Assembly (NCBI GenBank): GCA_037443425.1
Contig: JBBIOI010000070.1
Coordinates: 1-17,709, forward strand
DNA length: 17,709 bases
Origin: JBBIOI01 sp037443425
GTDB taxonomy: Bacteria; Desulfobacterota; BSN033; UBA1163
Reading direction: 5' to 3'
This document shows, piece by piece, positions 1 through 8,525 of the stretch. A program made the position numbers and the translations under genes. Numbering within the stretch: position 1 is the first letter of the stretch; every line of letters starts with the position of its first letter. The notes below the pieces were generated by a model. The model was given only the letters and a program-made list of their open reading frames with translations, did no database searches and was not told where the DNA came from.

Positions 1-379
1 CAAGGCCCAGGAGATCCTCGAATTCTTTGAGTTACATCATCTTATGGATGAATATGCTGGAAATCTCTCGGGTGGTCAAAAAAAACTGCTTGAGCTTGCA
101 AAGACGTTAATGGCAGATCCTGAGTTGGTTTTATTAGATGAACCTGGTGCAGGAGTAAATAGGACCCTTATGAATAAACTGGTTGAAAATATAAAAAGAC
201 TTTCTATTGAAAAAGGGATCACATTTCTTATCATAGAACATGACATGGATTTGGTTATGAATCTTTGCAATCCTATCATAGTTATGAGTGAGGGGGAAAA
301 ATTGTCTGAGGGTTCTCCAGAAGAGATAAGAAATGACCATCGAGTACTTGAGGCATATCTCGGGGGACAATACAGGTGA
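1..379 (+). CDS. livG: Liv-type ABC transporter ATP-binding protein LivG, C-terminal part (cut by window start)
   Basis: The reading frame is open from base 2 and lacks its beginning, so only about 125 C-terminal residues of a protein normally near 250 are present. What remains is the second half of an ABC nucleotide-binding domain: a canonical signature LSGGQ followed by KKLLELAK, Walker B ending LVLLDEP, the AGVN segment typical of LivG, and an H-loop histidine in IIEHDMDLV. The C-terminal EAYLGG ending is also usual for LivG. It would pair with LivF to energise import of branched-chain amino acids or related small solutes at the inner membrane. The stop TGA overlaps the GTG start of livF by four bases, implying translational coupling. 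The canonical signature here contrasts with the degenerate one in the second LivG of this window. Confidence 0.95.
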   Translation, partial: KAQEILEFFELHHLMDEYAGNLSGGQKKLLELAKTLMADPELVLLDEPGAGVNRTLMNKLVENIKRLSIEKGITFLIIEHDMDLVMNLCNPIIVMSEGEKLSEGSPEEIRNDHRVLEAYLGGQYR

Positions 380-1080
380 AGATCTTGGATGTTATTGAAG
401 TAACTTCTGGTTATGGAAGAACGGATATTCTCGATAATCTATCTTTGGAGCTTTATAAAGGCGAAATCCTATCAGTCATCGGTCCTAACGGAGCGGGCAA
501 ATCAACCCTCCTAAAAACTATATTCGGTCTTATTACACCCAGAAAAGGGAAGATAAAATTTCAGGGAGAAGATATTACAGGTATAAGCCCTGATCAGATA
601 GTAAGAAAAGGAATGGGTTATGTTCCACAACTTGAAAATGTATTTCCCTCCCTCACAGTCCAAGAAAATCTCGAAATGGGAGCATTTATAAAAAAGGATC
701 TAAACCACAGTAAACTTGACGAGGTTTATGCACTCTTCCCTATTCTGATACCGAAAAGGAAAGAAAAGGTAAGCAGGCTTTCAGGTGGAATGAGACAGAT
801 GGTCGCTATGGGAAGGGCATTGATGCTTGATCCAAAGGTCCTGCTTCTTGATGAACCCACTGCAAGCCTTGCACCATTGTTGGTCGGAATGATATTTGAG
901 AAGATTGTTGAAATAAACAAGATCGGGGTCTCTTTAGTGATTGTGGAACAGAATGCTAAAGAGACATTGAAGATATCCCATCGGGGGTATGTAATGGCTA
1001 TGGGCAGAAAGGTCTTTGAGGATAAGGCAACTGCTATCCTTAGTAATGAGGAAATAGGAAAACTCTATCTTGGAGGATAA
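376..1080 (+). CDS. livF: Liv-type ABC transporter ATP-binding protein LivF
   Basis: A 234-residue, full-length LivF-type ATPase that would form the cytoplasmic heterodimer with LivG. Walker A GPNGAGKST lies at residues 36-44, the Q-loop in YVPQ near 82-85, the signature LSGGM at 135-139, and Walker B VLLLDE at 155-160. The usual switch histidine is replaced by glutamine in VEQN near 190-193, which is normal for LivF. The start is GTG at 376, overlapping the livG stop, with a GGGGG stretch about ten bases upstream as a possible ribosome site. The gene is only moderately similar to the second livF at 5148, so the two transporters are not a recent duplication. Confidence 0.96.
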   Translation: MKILDVIEVTSGYGRTDILDNLSLELYKGEILSVIGPNGAGKSTLLKTIFGLITPRKGKIKFQGEDITGISPDQIVRKGMGYVPQLENVFPSLTVQENLEMGAFIKKDLNHSKLDEVYALFPILIPKRKEKVSRLSGGMRQMVAMGRALMLDPKVLLLDEPTASLAPLLVGMIFEKIVEINKIGVSLVIVEQNAKETLKISHRGYVMAMGRKVFEDKATAILSNEEIGKLYLGG

Positions 1081-1085
1081 AGGAT

Positions 1086-1997
1086 TTGGCAGAGCTCTTT
1101 GTCTACGGGATAATTCTGGGAAGTATAATCTCACTTGGTTCAATAGGTTTAACCCTCATCTATGGCATTTTGCGTTTTGCAAATTTTGCCCATGGTGACT
1201 TGATGACAGCAGGCGCTTATGTCGCTTTATTCTTTGTAACACAGCTATTTGAATGGATTGGGATTCATGATTACAACTTTGGGACATTATCTTTTGGTTT
1301 GAGGATGGCCCTCAGTCTTCCCATTGTAATGATTATCATTGCACTTATCTCTATAATTATTGATCAGATATTATACAATCCTTTAAGAATTAGAAAAAGT
1401 AGTCCTGTCATATTGGCAATGGCATCATTAGGAGTCTCTTTTATAATCCAAATGGTCGTTATAATCATATGGGGAGCGGACTCCCTCTTTTATAAACCAG
1501 GCGTACTTAGACCTGCAATTGAGCTGCCATTAAATATTAAGATAAGACCAGACCAGATTTTCATCATCCTTTTAGTGTTCCTTTCTATCTCTTCACTTCA
1601 TCTTTTTCTTAAATATACTCGAATCGGTAAGGCAATGCGTGCAACCTCGGATAATCCTGAACTTGCAAGGGTAACAGGGATTCAAACAAAGAATATAATC
1701 CGTTTAACCTGGGCAATTGGAGGTGCAATGGCAGCACTGGGTGGAGTTTTATACGGGATTGATGTTCAATTACATCCAACAATGGGATGGGGATTTATCC
1801 TACCCCTATTTTCTGCAACAATCCTGGGAGGCATAGGAAATATGTATGGGGCTTTGATAGGAGGTCTTGTGATGGGTGTTGCACAACAGATCGCAACTTC
1901 GTTTCTCTTGCCAACCTATAAACCTGCAGTTGCGTTTGCGATTATGATAATCATACTTCTTTTAAGACCTCAAGGAATCTTTGGAGGTCGTATCTAA
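1086..1997 (+). CDS. livH: Liv-type ABC transporter permease LivH
   Basis: A 303-residue, very hydrophobic protein with about eight predicted membrane segments, matching the LivH permease family in length and pattern. Recognisable motifs are the N-terminal LIYGILRFANFAHGD block, the cytoplasmic coupling region around GKAMRATSDNPELARVTGI, and the C-terminal LLRPQGIFGG. It would form half of the membrane channel with LivM. The start is TTG at 1086, supported by GGAGG at 1072-1076 inside the end of livF and nine bases of spacing; no better ATG is nearby. The stop TAA shares one base with the ATG of livM. Confidence 0.95.
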   Translation: MAELFVYGIILGSIISLGSIGLTLIYGILRFANFAHGDLMTAGAYVALFFVTQLFEWIGIHDYNFGTLSFGLRMALSLPIVMIIIALISIIIDQILYNPLRIRKSSPVILAMASLGVSFIIQMVVIIIWGADSLFYKPGVLRPAIELPLNIKIRPDQIFIILLVFLSISSLHLFLKYTRIGKAMRATSDNPELARVTGIQTKNIIRLTWAIGGAMAALGGVLYGIDVQLHPTMGWGFILPLFSATILGGIGNMYGALIGGLVMGVAQQIATSFLLPTYKPAVAFAIMIIILLLRPQGIFGGRI

Positions 1998-2965
1998 TGG
2001 ATATCGAAGGACTCATCTCATATCTTGTCTCATTTATAATCCTCTCAGGGATATATGCTATATTTTCTTTGGGACTTAATGTTCAGTGGGGTTATACAGG
2101 TCTTTTCAATATAGGTATTGCAGGGTTCTTCTGTATTGGTGCTTACACATCTGCACTCATCACCTCACCAATGCCGAGTGGGATCTATGCCCAATATGTC
2201 CATCAGATCTTTGGACTAAATCTTCCTTTCATTTTTGGAGTCGTTGGGGCTGCTTTTGTCTGTGGGTTAATCGCATTTCTTATTGGAATTCCTACCTTGA
2301 GATTAAAGGAGGACTATCTTGCTATTTCTACAATTGGTATAGCTGAAACAATTCGTTTGGTATTCAATAATGAAAGATGGCTGGCAAATGGCCCAAGAGG
2401 GCTTATGGGGCTTTCACAACCTCTAAGCTTTTTGGTTGAACCAAAATATTACAACTATCTTTATCTTTTGATTGTGGTTTTATTCCTTCTCATTATCTAT
2501 ATTGCAGTAGAACGTGCGATCAGGTCTCCATGGGGTCGTGTCTTGAGGGCAATAAGAGAAGATGAGGTAGCGACTTCTATGAGTGGAAAAGATATATTCT
2601 CATTCAAGATGCAATCCCTGATCTTAGGATCTATGATCATGGGAATTGGGGGAGCACTTTATGCACACTATACAAAGGCAATATCTCCAGACGTCTTTAC
2701 CCCTCTTTATGGCACATTCATAATATGGGTAATGTTAATGGTTGGTGGCTCAGGTAATAATAGAGGTGCAATATTAGGCTCCTTTGTTGTTTGGGGAATA
2801 TGGATTATAACAAGTTTTGCTACAGACCTTCTTCCAGCCGCATTAAAGTCAAGGGCTCCCTATATAAGATTCCTTCTTATAGGAATACTACTCGAAATTA
2901 TTCTTCTATATAGGCCAGAAGGATTCTTGGGTGAGGAGAAAAAGGTCTCAAGATTTTTAGAATAA
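1997..2965 (+). CDS. livM: Liv-type ABC transporter permease LivM
   Basis: A 322-residue integral membrane protein of the LivM family, partner of LivH. Family motifs are GLNVQWGYTGLFNIG near the N terminus, IGIPTLRLKEDYLAISTIGIAE after the central helices, the coupling segment WGRVLRAIREDEVATSMSGKD, and the terminal LLYRPEGFLGE. The ATG overlaps the livH stop by one base (TAATG), and GGAGG at 1983-1987 is well placed. It is the last gene of its operon and is followed by a hairpin between convergent genes. No binding protein for this transporter is visible on its strand; it could lie before the window, or the convergent binding-protein gene at 3010 could serve it. Confidence 0.95.
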   Translation: MDIEGLISYLVSFIILSGIYAIFSLGLNVQWGYTGLFNIGIAGFFCIGAYTSALITSPMPSGIYAQYVHQIFGLNLPFIFGVVGAAFVCGLIAFLIGIPTLRLKEDYLAISTIGIAETIRLVFNNERWLANGPRGLMGLSQPLSFLVEPKYYNYLYLLIVVLFLLIIYIAVERAIRSPWGRVLRAIREDEVATSMSGKDIFSFKMQSLILGSMIMGIGGALYAHYTKAISPDVFTPLYGTFIIWVMLMVGGSGNNRGAILGSFVVWGIWIITSFATDLLPAALKSRAPYIRFLLIGILLEIILLYRPEGFLGEEKKVSRFLE

Positions 2966-2973
2966 ATCATAGC

Positions 2974-3002
2974 GAGGGAGACCATGTCTTAAGGTCTCCC
3001 TT
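2974..3002. terminator. Bidirectional hairpin between convergent operons
   Basis: GGGAGACC at 2976-2983 and GGTCTCCC at 2993-3000 form a perfect 8-bp stem around a 9-base loop, extendable by an A-T and a G-T pair. It lies in the 44-base gap between livM (+) and the binding-protein gene (-). The flanks are T-rich rather than pure T-runs, so termination is inferred mainly from position and stem strength. Confidence 0.65.
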
Positions 3003-3009
3003 ATCTGAA

Positions 3010-4236
3010 TTATTCTTTTGGAATCTGATGCTCTATCCTTACAGTTACCATATCGCCACCCTTATATTGCCAGATCTCAATGGGTGTTACAACATCGCCA
3101 TTTTCATCAAAATCAACAGCCCCTGATGCGCCCTCATAATTTATATCCTTACCTTTATCAAGTAATTCAAACGCCTTCTTGAATTCGCCCGGTTTTATTA
3201 TTTCGCCAGGTGGATTTGAAACAAAGCGGAGCTGGTCTCTGATATTACTCGATGTTAATGGTTTCCCCTTTACCTTACAGGCATAGGCTGCAAGTCCAAT
3301 CACTGCCACCCCATCATATCCGTTTGTGATATATGGGAGAGGTGGAAGTTTGCCATATTCTTTCGTATAGTCTCCTACAAAGATATCATATGAATTACCT
3401 TTGGCAGAGGCAGCAACTGTTCCATATTGACCTTCTACGTTTTTCGCTCCAACAGCCTTAATGATATCATAGGATTTTGTCCCATCACAGTATAGAAAGT
3501 TTTTAAATTTAAAGAACTCGATGGCCTCTTTAATATATACCTTTGCATGTTCAGGGTAACTGAAGGCACAAACAATCGAAGGTTTTTTCTCCATCACCTT
3601 TTTAAGCTCTGCTGTATAGGACTCTGCAGCCTTTTCATCATGAGGAACCATGGCCAGCACCTTTCCTCCCCTCTTCTCGAAAGACCTCTTGAATTGTTCA
3701 GCAAGACCCTGTCCGTATGGATTATTTACATAAATGATAGATGCGGTTTTATATCCAAGTTCTCTTGCTAACTTTCCAGCAATAACACCCTGAAGAGAAT
3801 CCGAAGGGCATGTTCTAAAGAGAAAGTCTTTTCCCTTATCAGCTGGTAAAACTGTAATCAACGGTGATGTAGAGGCAGGGGAAATCTGTATGACTTCGTT
3901 CGGTATTGTAACAGATTCTGCTACAGGAATGGTTACACCACTTGCCAATGAACCAATAATCGCCAATACCTTATTTATCTCAACCAATTTTTTTGCTGCA
4001 TTGATAGCAGGAATGGCAGAGGTTTCACTATCTTCATGAAAAAACTTTACATCAAGCCCGGCCTCTCTTAACTGCTTGGCTGCAAGCTCGCAGCCATTCT
4101 TTATATTTGGTCCAAACTCCTTTAGCGGACCTGTATAGTCAAGAAGGGTCCCAATTCTAATCTCCTCCGCAAAAATTATGTTTGGGATAACTAAAATCGG
4201 AAGAAAAGTAATTATTAAAAATAGCTTCTTTAACAT
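3010..4236 (-). CDS. Branched-chain amino acid-type (HAAT family) periplasmic solute-binding protein
   Basis: A 408-residue secreted binding protein of the LivJ/LivK type. The N terminus is a classic signal peptide, MLKKL followed by a hydrophobic core, with likely cleavage after NIIFA and before EEIRIG; no lipobox cysteine is present. The mature part begins IRIGTLLDYTGPLKEFGP, the standard type-1 periplasmic fold opening, and carries VLAIIGSLASGVTIP and NGYDGVAVIGLAAYA blocks typical of the family. The ATG at 4236 is preceded by AAAGGAGG at a good distance. It is the last gene of the - strand cluster, downstream of the DUF1445 gene, but also has its own promoter candidate. It may be a second receptor for the transporter at 5148-8429 or serve the convergent transporter at 1-2965. 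The ligand is unknown. Confidence 0.93.
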   Translation of the reverse strand: MLKKLFLIITFLPILVIPNIIFAEEIRIGTLLDYTGPLKEFGPNIKNGCELAAKQLREAGLDVKFFHEDSETSAIPAINAAKKLVEINKVLAIIGSLASGVTIPVAESVTIPNEVIQISPASTSPLITVLPADKGKDFLFRTCPSDSLQGVIAGKLARELGYKTASIIYVNNPYGQGLAEQFKRSFEKRGGKVLAMVPHDEKAAESYTAELKKVMEKKPSIVCAFSYPEHAKVYIKEAIEFFKFKNFLYCDGTKSYDIIKAVGAKNVEGQYGTVAASAKGNSYDIFVGDYTKEYGKLPPLPYITNGYDGVAVIGLAAYACKVKGKPLTSSNIRDQLRFVSNPPGEIIKPGEFKKAFELLDKGKDINYEGASGAVDFDENGDVVTPIEIWQYKGGDMVTVRIEHQIPKE

Positions 4237-4272
4237 CTGTGGCCTCCTTTCAGTTTGTTAAGATTGATCTAA

Positions 4273-4301
4273 AATTTATTAAATTTTTATCTTTATGTCA
4301 A
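4273..4301 (-). promoter_or_regulatory. Candidate sigma-70 promoter for the distal binding-protein gene
   Basis: On the minus strand a perfect -35 TTGACA (4296-4301) is followed after 17 bases by TAAATT (4273-4278), four of six matches to the -10 consensus. It lies about 37 bases before the start codon, in the 99-base gap after the DUF1445 gene, so this binding protein could be expressed independently of the upstream genes. Confidence 0.5.
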
Positions 4302-4335
4302 CGATTGTAATTTGTTTATTGGCTAATTGAGGAGT

Positions 4336-5124
4336 TCATTTTGTCAATTCCTCATTTAAAAGATCGGATATAAACATATGACCAGGTGCATGGGTAATAC
4401 AGATCTCGGGTTTTACACCCATAACTACTGCCTGAGGAGTAACACCACAGGCCCAGAAACAGGGTATCTCTCCTTTTTTGATTGTGACAGATTCTCCAAA
4501 ATCAGGTTTTTTAAGATCCTTTATCCCAATCATTTCTGGATTCCCTATGTGTATTGGTGCTCCATGAACAAGTAGATATCGCGAGGTAATCTCTACAGCC
4601 TTACTTATCTTGCCAGAAGGGATAGGTCTCATTGTAACGACCATTGGCCCTTTAAATATACCTGCAGGTTCACATTGGATATTGGTGATATACATAGGAA
4701 CATTCTTTTTCTCTTCTATGTGTCGCACAGGGATCCTGGCTCGAATTAGGGCTTCTTCAAAAGAAAAACTGCAACCCAAAAGAAAGGTTACCCAGTCTCC
4801 TTTCCATATGCTCTTTATTTCTTTAACTGTCTTCTCTAACCTTCCTTTCTTATAAATATTATATCGTGGAATATCAGTCCTTATATCAGCATCTTTGGAT
4901 AAAAATTTCGTCCTATATTCTCCTGCTTCCAATACCTCAAGTAGTGGACAGGGTTTTGGATTCCTCTGGCAGAACAGTAGGAAGTCAAAAGCATATCTTT
5001 GAGGAAGGATAACAAGATTGGCCTGGGCATAGCCCATAGCTAATCCTGCTGTAGGACGGTCCCATCTCCCTTTCCTTATAAGGAGACGAATTTCCTTAGG
5101 TGAAAGATTGTAGATACCACTCAT
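4336..5124 (-). CDS. DUF1445 / D-glutamate cyclase-family protein (YcsI-like putative hydro-lyase)
   Basis: A 262-residue full-length member of the DUF1445 family. Strong family blocks are GYAQANLVILPQRYAFDFLL followed by FCQRNPKPCP (31-60), LGCSFSFEEAL (116-126), VVTMRPIP (162-169), HGAPIHIGNP (187-196), CFWACGVTPQ (222-231) and ITHAPGHMFISD (243-254). Known: the mammalian mitochondrial member DGLUCY interconverts D-glutamate and 5-oxo-D-proline; bacterial members are often annotated only as putative hydro-lyases; B. subtilis ycsI sits among the ycsF/kipI/kipA (pxpABC) genes. Inferred: this enzyme handles D-glutamate, 5-oxo-D-proline or a related lactam delivered by the ABC importer encoded just upstream. 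It begins 23 bases after the livF stop, with no clear Shine-Dalgarno, so coupling to upstream translation is likely. The exact substrate is uncertain. Confidence 0.9.
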   Translation of the reverse strand: MSGIYNLSPKEIRLLIRKGRWDRPTAGLAMGYAQANLVILPQRYAFDFLLFCQRNPKPCPLLEVLEAGEYRTKFLSKDADIRTDIPRYNIYKKGRLEKTVKEIKSIWKGDWVTFLLGCSFSFEEALIRARIPVRHIEEKKNVPMYITNIQCEPAGIFKGPMVVTMRPIPSGKISKAVEITSRYLLVHGAPIHIGNPEMIGIKDLKKPDFGESVTIKKGEIPCFWACGVTPQAVVMGVKPEICITHAPGHMFISDLLNEELTK

Positions 5125-5147
5125 TTTCTACAATAATTTAACTTCTA

Positions 5148-5852
5148 TTACAATCCTAAGAATGCCTTTTTTACGACCTCAGAATCAAGGAGTTCCTTTC
5201 CAGAGCCTGTATATATAGTTTTACCAGTTTGAAGGACATAACCTCTATCAGCAATCTCGAGTGCTTCCCTGACATTCTGTTCCACAAGAAGAATTGTATA
5301 ACCCTCTTTTTTTAGATGATATATGGTCTTGAAGAGCTCGCTCACCAATTTTGGCATCAACCCTAATGATGGCTCATCAAACATTATAAGTTCAGGATGT
5401 GTCATTAATCCGCGGGCAATGGCCAACATCTGCTGCTCACCACCACTAAGTGTCTCGCCCTTCTGCTTACGTCTCTCCTTTAGAATTGGAAAAAGCTGAT
5501 ATACATAATCGATATGTTCCTTTATTTCCTTTTCAGAATTGGATGTATAAGCCCCTAAAAGTAGATTTTCTTCTACGGTTAATGGACCAAAGATGTGCCT
5601 TGCCTCTGGGATATAAACAATTCCCAAACGAACAATTTCCGAAGTTGTTAGAGAAGTAATATCTTTTCCATTGAATTCAATCTTTCCGGATACGGGTTTG
5701 ACAGCCCCAATAATGGCCTTTAGTGATGTACTTTTTCCTGCCCCATTAGCCCCTATAATAGCCACCAGCTCCCCTTTTTTTACCTCCAGTGTCACTTCAT
5801 GAAGGGCAGGAATCCCCTCATAAAGGACCATGATCCGATCAACCCTTAACAT
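5148..5852 (-). CDS. livF: Liv-type ABC transporter ATP-binding protein LivF (second system)
   Basis: A 234-residue LivF-type ATPase. Walker A GANGAGKST is at 34-42, the Q-loop position reads IPEAR as in many LivF proteins, the signature LSGGEQQ at 135-141 is canonical, Walker B LIMFDE is at 155-160, and VEQN at 190-193 has the LivF-specific glutamine in place of the H-loop histidine. The ATG at 5852 overlaps the end of livG by 14 bases, and GGAG lies just upstream within livG. In the heterodimer its canonical signature would complement the Walker A of LivG, while its own Walker A would face the degenerate signature of LivG (see findings). Confidence 0.96.
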   Translation of the reverse strand: MLRVDRIMVLYEGIPALHEVTLEVKKGELVAIIGANGAGKSTSLKAIIGAVKPVSGKIEFNGKDITSLTTSEIVRLGIVYIPEARHIFGPLTVEENLLLGAYTSNSEKEIKEHIDYVYQLFPILKERRKQKGETLSGGEQQMLAIARGLMTHPELIMFDEPSLGLMPKLVSELFKTIYHLKKEGYTILLVEQNVREALEIADRGYVLQTGKTIYTGSGKELLDSEVVKKAFLGL

Positions 5853-6561
5853 ATCCTTCTCCTAAGTATGCTTCAATTACTTTTGGATCTTTCGCAACTT
5901 CATCAGGTGGGCCTTCTGCTATCTTCCGGCCTGCTGCCATAACCATAACAATATCTGATATGGTCATTATGAATTCCATTACATGCTCTGTTAATAAAAG
6001 TGTTAAACCCCTAAGGTCTTTTATTAACTTTAAGGTCTGGAGTATATCTTTTATTTCCACTGGATTTAGGCCTGCAGCAATCTCGTCAAGCATTAGAAGT
6101 CTTGGTTTAGTAGCCAAGGCTCGAGCAAGTTCAACTCTTCGCTGAATGGCTATAGGAAGTTCTTTTGGAAGTATTTTGGCTTTATCAAGGATATTGGTTA
6201 ATTCCATAATCTCTCGTGCCTCTTTTCTGGCAATCTCGCGATCATCTGTTCTGCAGAAGGCTCCTACCATTACATTCTCTTCAACAGTCATATTTGGTAA
6301 AGTTTTTATCCCTTGGAATGTCCTTGCAATACCTATCCGAGCTACCTTATGTGATGGCCAGCCTGTAATATCCTTTCCATCAAAAAGAACATTTCCACGG
6401 GTTGGTCTGTAATAGCCAGCAATGCAGTTAAAGAGTGTCGTTTTCCCTGCCCCATTTGGACCAATCAATCCCATAATCATTCCGCTTTCTATCTTAAAAG
6501 AGATATCAGCGTTAGCAACCACACCTCCAAACTCTTTGACGAGATTTCTTACTTCAAGCAA
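5839..6561 (-). CDS. livG: Liv-type ABC transporter ATP-binding protein LivG (second system), degenerate signature motif
   Basis: A 240-residue LivG-type ATPase. Walker A GPNGAGKTT (34-42), Q-loop TFQ (81-83), Walker B LLMLDE (155-160), the AGLNP segment and H-loop H193 in TEHVM are all intact, as is the C-terminal EAYLGEGY typical of LivG. The ABC signature, normally LSxGQ, reads LPIAIQ at residues 135-140, so the conserved serine and glycines are missing, although the following RRVELARAL is normal. The start is TTG at 6561, supported by a strong GGAGGG about six bases upstream; it overlaps the end of livM by eight bases. The frame is intact on both sides of the odd motif, so a frameshift is unlikely. 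Confidence 0.95.
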   Translation of the reverse strand: MLEVRNLVKEFGGVVANADISFKIESGMIMGLIGPNGAGKTTLFNCIAGYYRPTRGNVLFDGKDITGWPSHKVARIGIARTFQGIKTLPNMTVEENVMVGAFCRTDDREIARKEAREIMELTNILDKAKILPKELPIAIQRRVELARALATKPRLLMLDEIAAGLNPVEIKDILQTLKLIKDLRGLTLLLTEHVMEFIMTISDIVMVMAAGRKIAEGPPDEVAKDPKVIEAYLGEGYVKG

Positions 6562-7564
6562 CTTTTCCCTCCCTCTTTTTTATCATCCTCTCAATAATAC
6601 CCCAGATTCCTTTTGGTTCACGAGCAGCTATCACCATCATAATCAAGGCATAAATCATAAAATCAATACCTAATCGCTTTTTAGCACCTAACCAGGCGCC
6701 TAAATACATATCAAGTGGAATAAGAAAAGCTGCCCCAATAATTGGACCCCATATAGAACCTCCACCTCCTACCATCACAGTCATTGCTATAAGGATTGAT
6801 AAATCGAGGGGCATAACAAAATCAGGATCTATATATAAATAATAGGAGGTCATAAAACTCCCTCCAACCGCTCCTAATCCTCCAGTGATAGTATATGCAA
6901 TCACCTTTGTTCTAAAGACATTGATACCCAGGCTTGAAGCTACATCCTCATTGTCTCTAACTGCTTGTAGCTCATAGCCTAACTTAGACTTTCTAAACCA
7001 GTTCATGAATAGAAGCTGGGTAATAAAAAGAAAAAATATGAAATAGTGGTAATAGATAGGGGATCCAAACTGCATGAAATAAAAATTTGGATGTGGTTTA
7101 ACAGGTATCTCTACCCCCCTTGCCCCTCCAGTCCAATCCCAAAATACAAAGAGCTCCTTCCAAACCAAGGCTACACAGAGAGTTGCAATAGCAAAATAAT
7201 GTCCCTTCAGCCTAAACATAGGATACGCAACGCCAAATGATTCAGCTGCAGCAATAATCATTCCTATTGGTAGTGTCAACCAGAAAGGAACCCCCCACCA
7301 GATCATCATAAGACCTGTGGTATAAGCACCAAAACCTACATTCTTTGCTTGCCCAAGATCAACCTGTCCTCCATAACCACCAATAAGGTTCCAGCCAACA
7401 CCAAATAGGGCAAATAGTAAAAATTTTATCATTACTGCCCTTCCATAGGCAGATTTAATTATCCACGGAAAGATAATTATAATAAGAATAAAGATCAGAA
7501 ACCCTATTCTTTCATACCGGGGTCTATCTTCAAAAGAAAATATGTCTTTTAAAAGACGTAGCAT
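6554..7564 (-). CDS. livM: Liv-type ABC transporter permease LivM (second system)
   Basis: A LivM-family permease of about 336 residues. Family blocks are FGVGWNLIGGYGGQVDLGQA, the short cytoplasmic PMFRLKGHYFAIATL segment, the coupling region KLGYELQAVRDNEDVASSLG, and the C-terminal REPKGIWG. I place the start at the ATG of 7564, eight bases after the livH stop and preceded by GGTGA at seven bases. A GTG at 7591 would add nine residues and overlap livH; its ribosome site is no better. With LivH it would form the transmembrane channel of the second transporter. It is clearly diverged from the LivM at 1997. Confidence 0.94.
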   Translation of the reverse strand: MLRLLKDIFSFEDRPRYERIGFLIFILIIIIFPWIIKSAYGRAVMIKFLLFALFGVGWNLIGGYGGQVDLGQAKNVGFGAYTTGLMMIWWGVPFWLTLPIGMIIAAAESFGVAYPMFRLKGHYFAIATLCVALVWKELFVFWDWTGGARGVEIPVKPHPNFYFMQFGSPIYYHYFIFFLFITQLLFMNWFRKSKLGYELQAVRDNEDVASSLGINVFRTKVIAYTITGGLGAVGGSFMTSYYLYIDPDFVMPLDLSILIAMTVMVGGGGSIWGPIIGAAFLIPLDMYLGAWLGAKKRLGIDFMIYALIMMVIAAREPKGIWGIIERMIKKREGKVA

Positions 7565-7571
7565 AGTAAAA

Positions 7572-8429
7572 TCACCAACCAAAAAATCCACGAGGCCTGA
7601 AAACTACTACCAAAAAGTAAACGATATATACAAATGTAAATTTAAGCTCACTTAAAAAATGACCGCTTATAACCATGATAAGTCCAACTATGATACCTGA
7701 AATAAAGGCACCTGTAATACTACCAAATCCTCCCAATGCTACAATAGCAAAAGCAATAAGCGTGAAAAGCATCCCAACTGTTGGTGTAATGTAGTAAAAG
7801 TGAGCTAAAAGGGATCCAGCAAGTGAAACAGTTGCTCCTCCAATTCCCCATGCTAATGCATTCATTTTCTTTGTGTCAATCCCCATATATTGGGCGGCCT
7901 CAGAATCTATCGATGTTGCCCTCAAGGCCCTTCCTAATTTAGTCTTATAAATCATCCAATATACTATTCCAAAAGAAACCATACACAGAAGTGCTGAGAT
8001 TACTTTGCTTAGATCAAGGCTTATCCAACCAAAAGAAATGGTCTTTCCAACCAATATCCCCTGCTTTATAGAGCGGACATCAGGTGTAAAGATATACATG
8101 GCAAGATAGCGGAGAAAAAGCATTAGCCCAAATGTACCAAAGAGTTGAGCAACCATTGGTCCGCGAAGAATATGATGTATCAAGAAATGATAGCTCATGA
8201 TACCCAGTAGATATCCTGCACAGGCTGCTAAAGGCAATGAAAGTAGAGGATCTACCTTAAGATAAGTAGAAATCAGATAAGCAATATACATCCCTATCAT
8301 CAAGAATTCTCCATGGGCAAAATTCACTATATTCATTACCCCAAATATAAGTGAAAGTCCAAGGGCAATAAGTGCAAATACCAATCCCATGAGTATACCG
8401 TATATTGCTAATTGAGAAACGAGTTCCAT
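7572..8429 (-). CDS. livH: Liv-type ABC transporter permease LivH (second system)
   Basis: A 285-residue hydrophobic permease. LIFGVMNIVNFAHGEF near residues 28-43 is the LivH hallmark; the coupling segment KLGRALRATSIDSEAAQYMGI and the C-terminal VFRPRGFFGW also fit. The ATG at 8429 follows a modest AAGGGA ribosome site. It lies 96 bases after the upstream binding-protein gene, a gap containing an intercistronic hairpin, so receptor and channel are probably made in different amounts. Confidence 0.95.
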   Translation of the reverse strand: MELVSQLAIYGILMGLVFALIALGLSLIFGVMNIVNFAHGEFLMIGMYIAYLISTYLKVDPLLSLPLAACAGYLLGIMSYHFLIHHILRGPMVAQLFGTFGLMLFLRYLAMYIFTPDVRSIKQGILVGKTISFGWISLDLSKVISALLCMVSFGIVYWMIYKTKLGRALRATSIDSEAAQYMGIDTKKMNALAWGIGGATVSLAGSLLAHFYYITPTVGMLFTLIAFAIVALGGFGSITGAFISGIIVGLIMVISGHFLSELKFTFVYIVYFLVVVFRPRGFFGW

Positions 8430-8473
8430 AGTTTTATTCCCTTAATTAAAGAAGAGTAATTTATAAATTAAAA

Positions 8474-8496
8474 GGGAACGGTAATAAACCGTTCCC
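8474..8496 (-). terminator. Intercistronic hairpin (partial terminator/attenuator)
   Basis: GGGAACGG at 8474-8481 and CCGTTCCC at 8489-8496 form a perfect 8-bp stem with a 7-base loop. On the minus strand it is followed by TTTTAATTTAT, giving a factor-independent terminator-like layout. It sits between the binding-protein gene and livH, where partial termination or 3'-end stabilisation commonly lets the receptor be made in excess over the membrane components. A weaker AT-rich 7-bp hairpin (8501-8507 with 8514-8520) lies between it and the binding-protein stop codon. Confidence 0.65.
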
Positions 8497-8525
8497 CAAG
8501 ATTAAGAAACAAATCTTAATTCATC

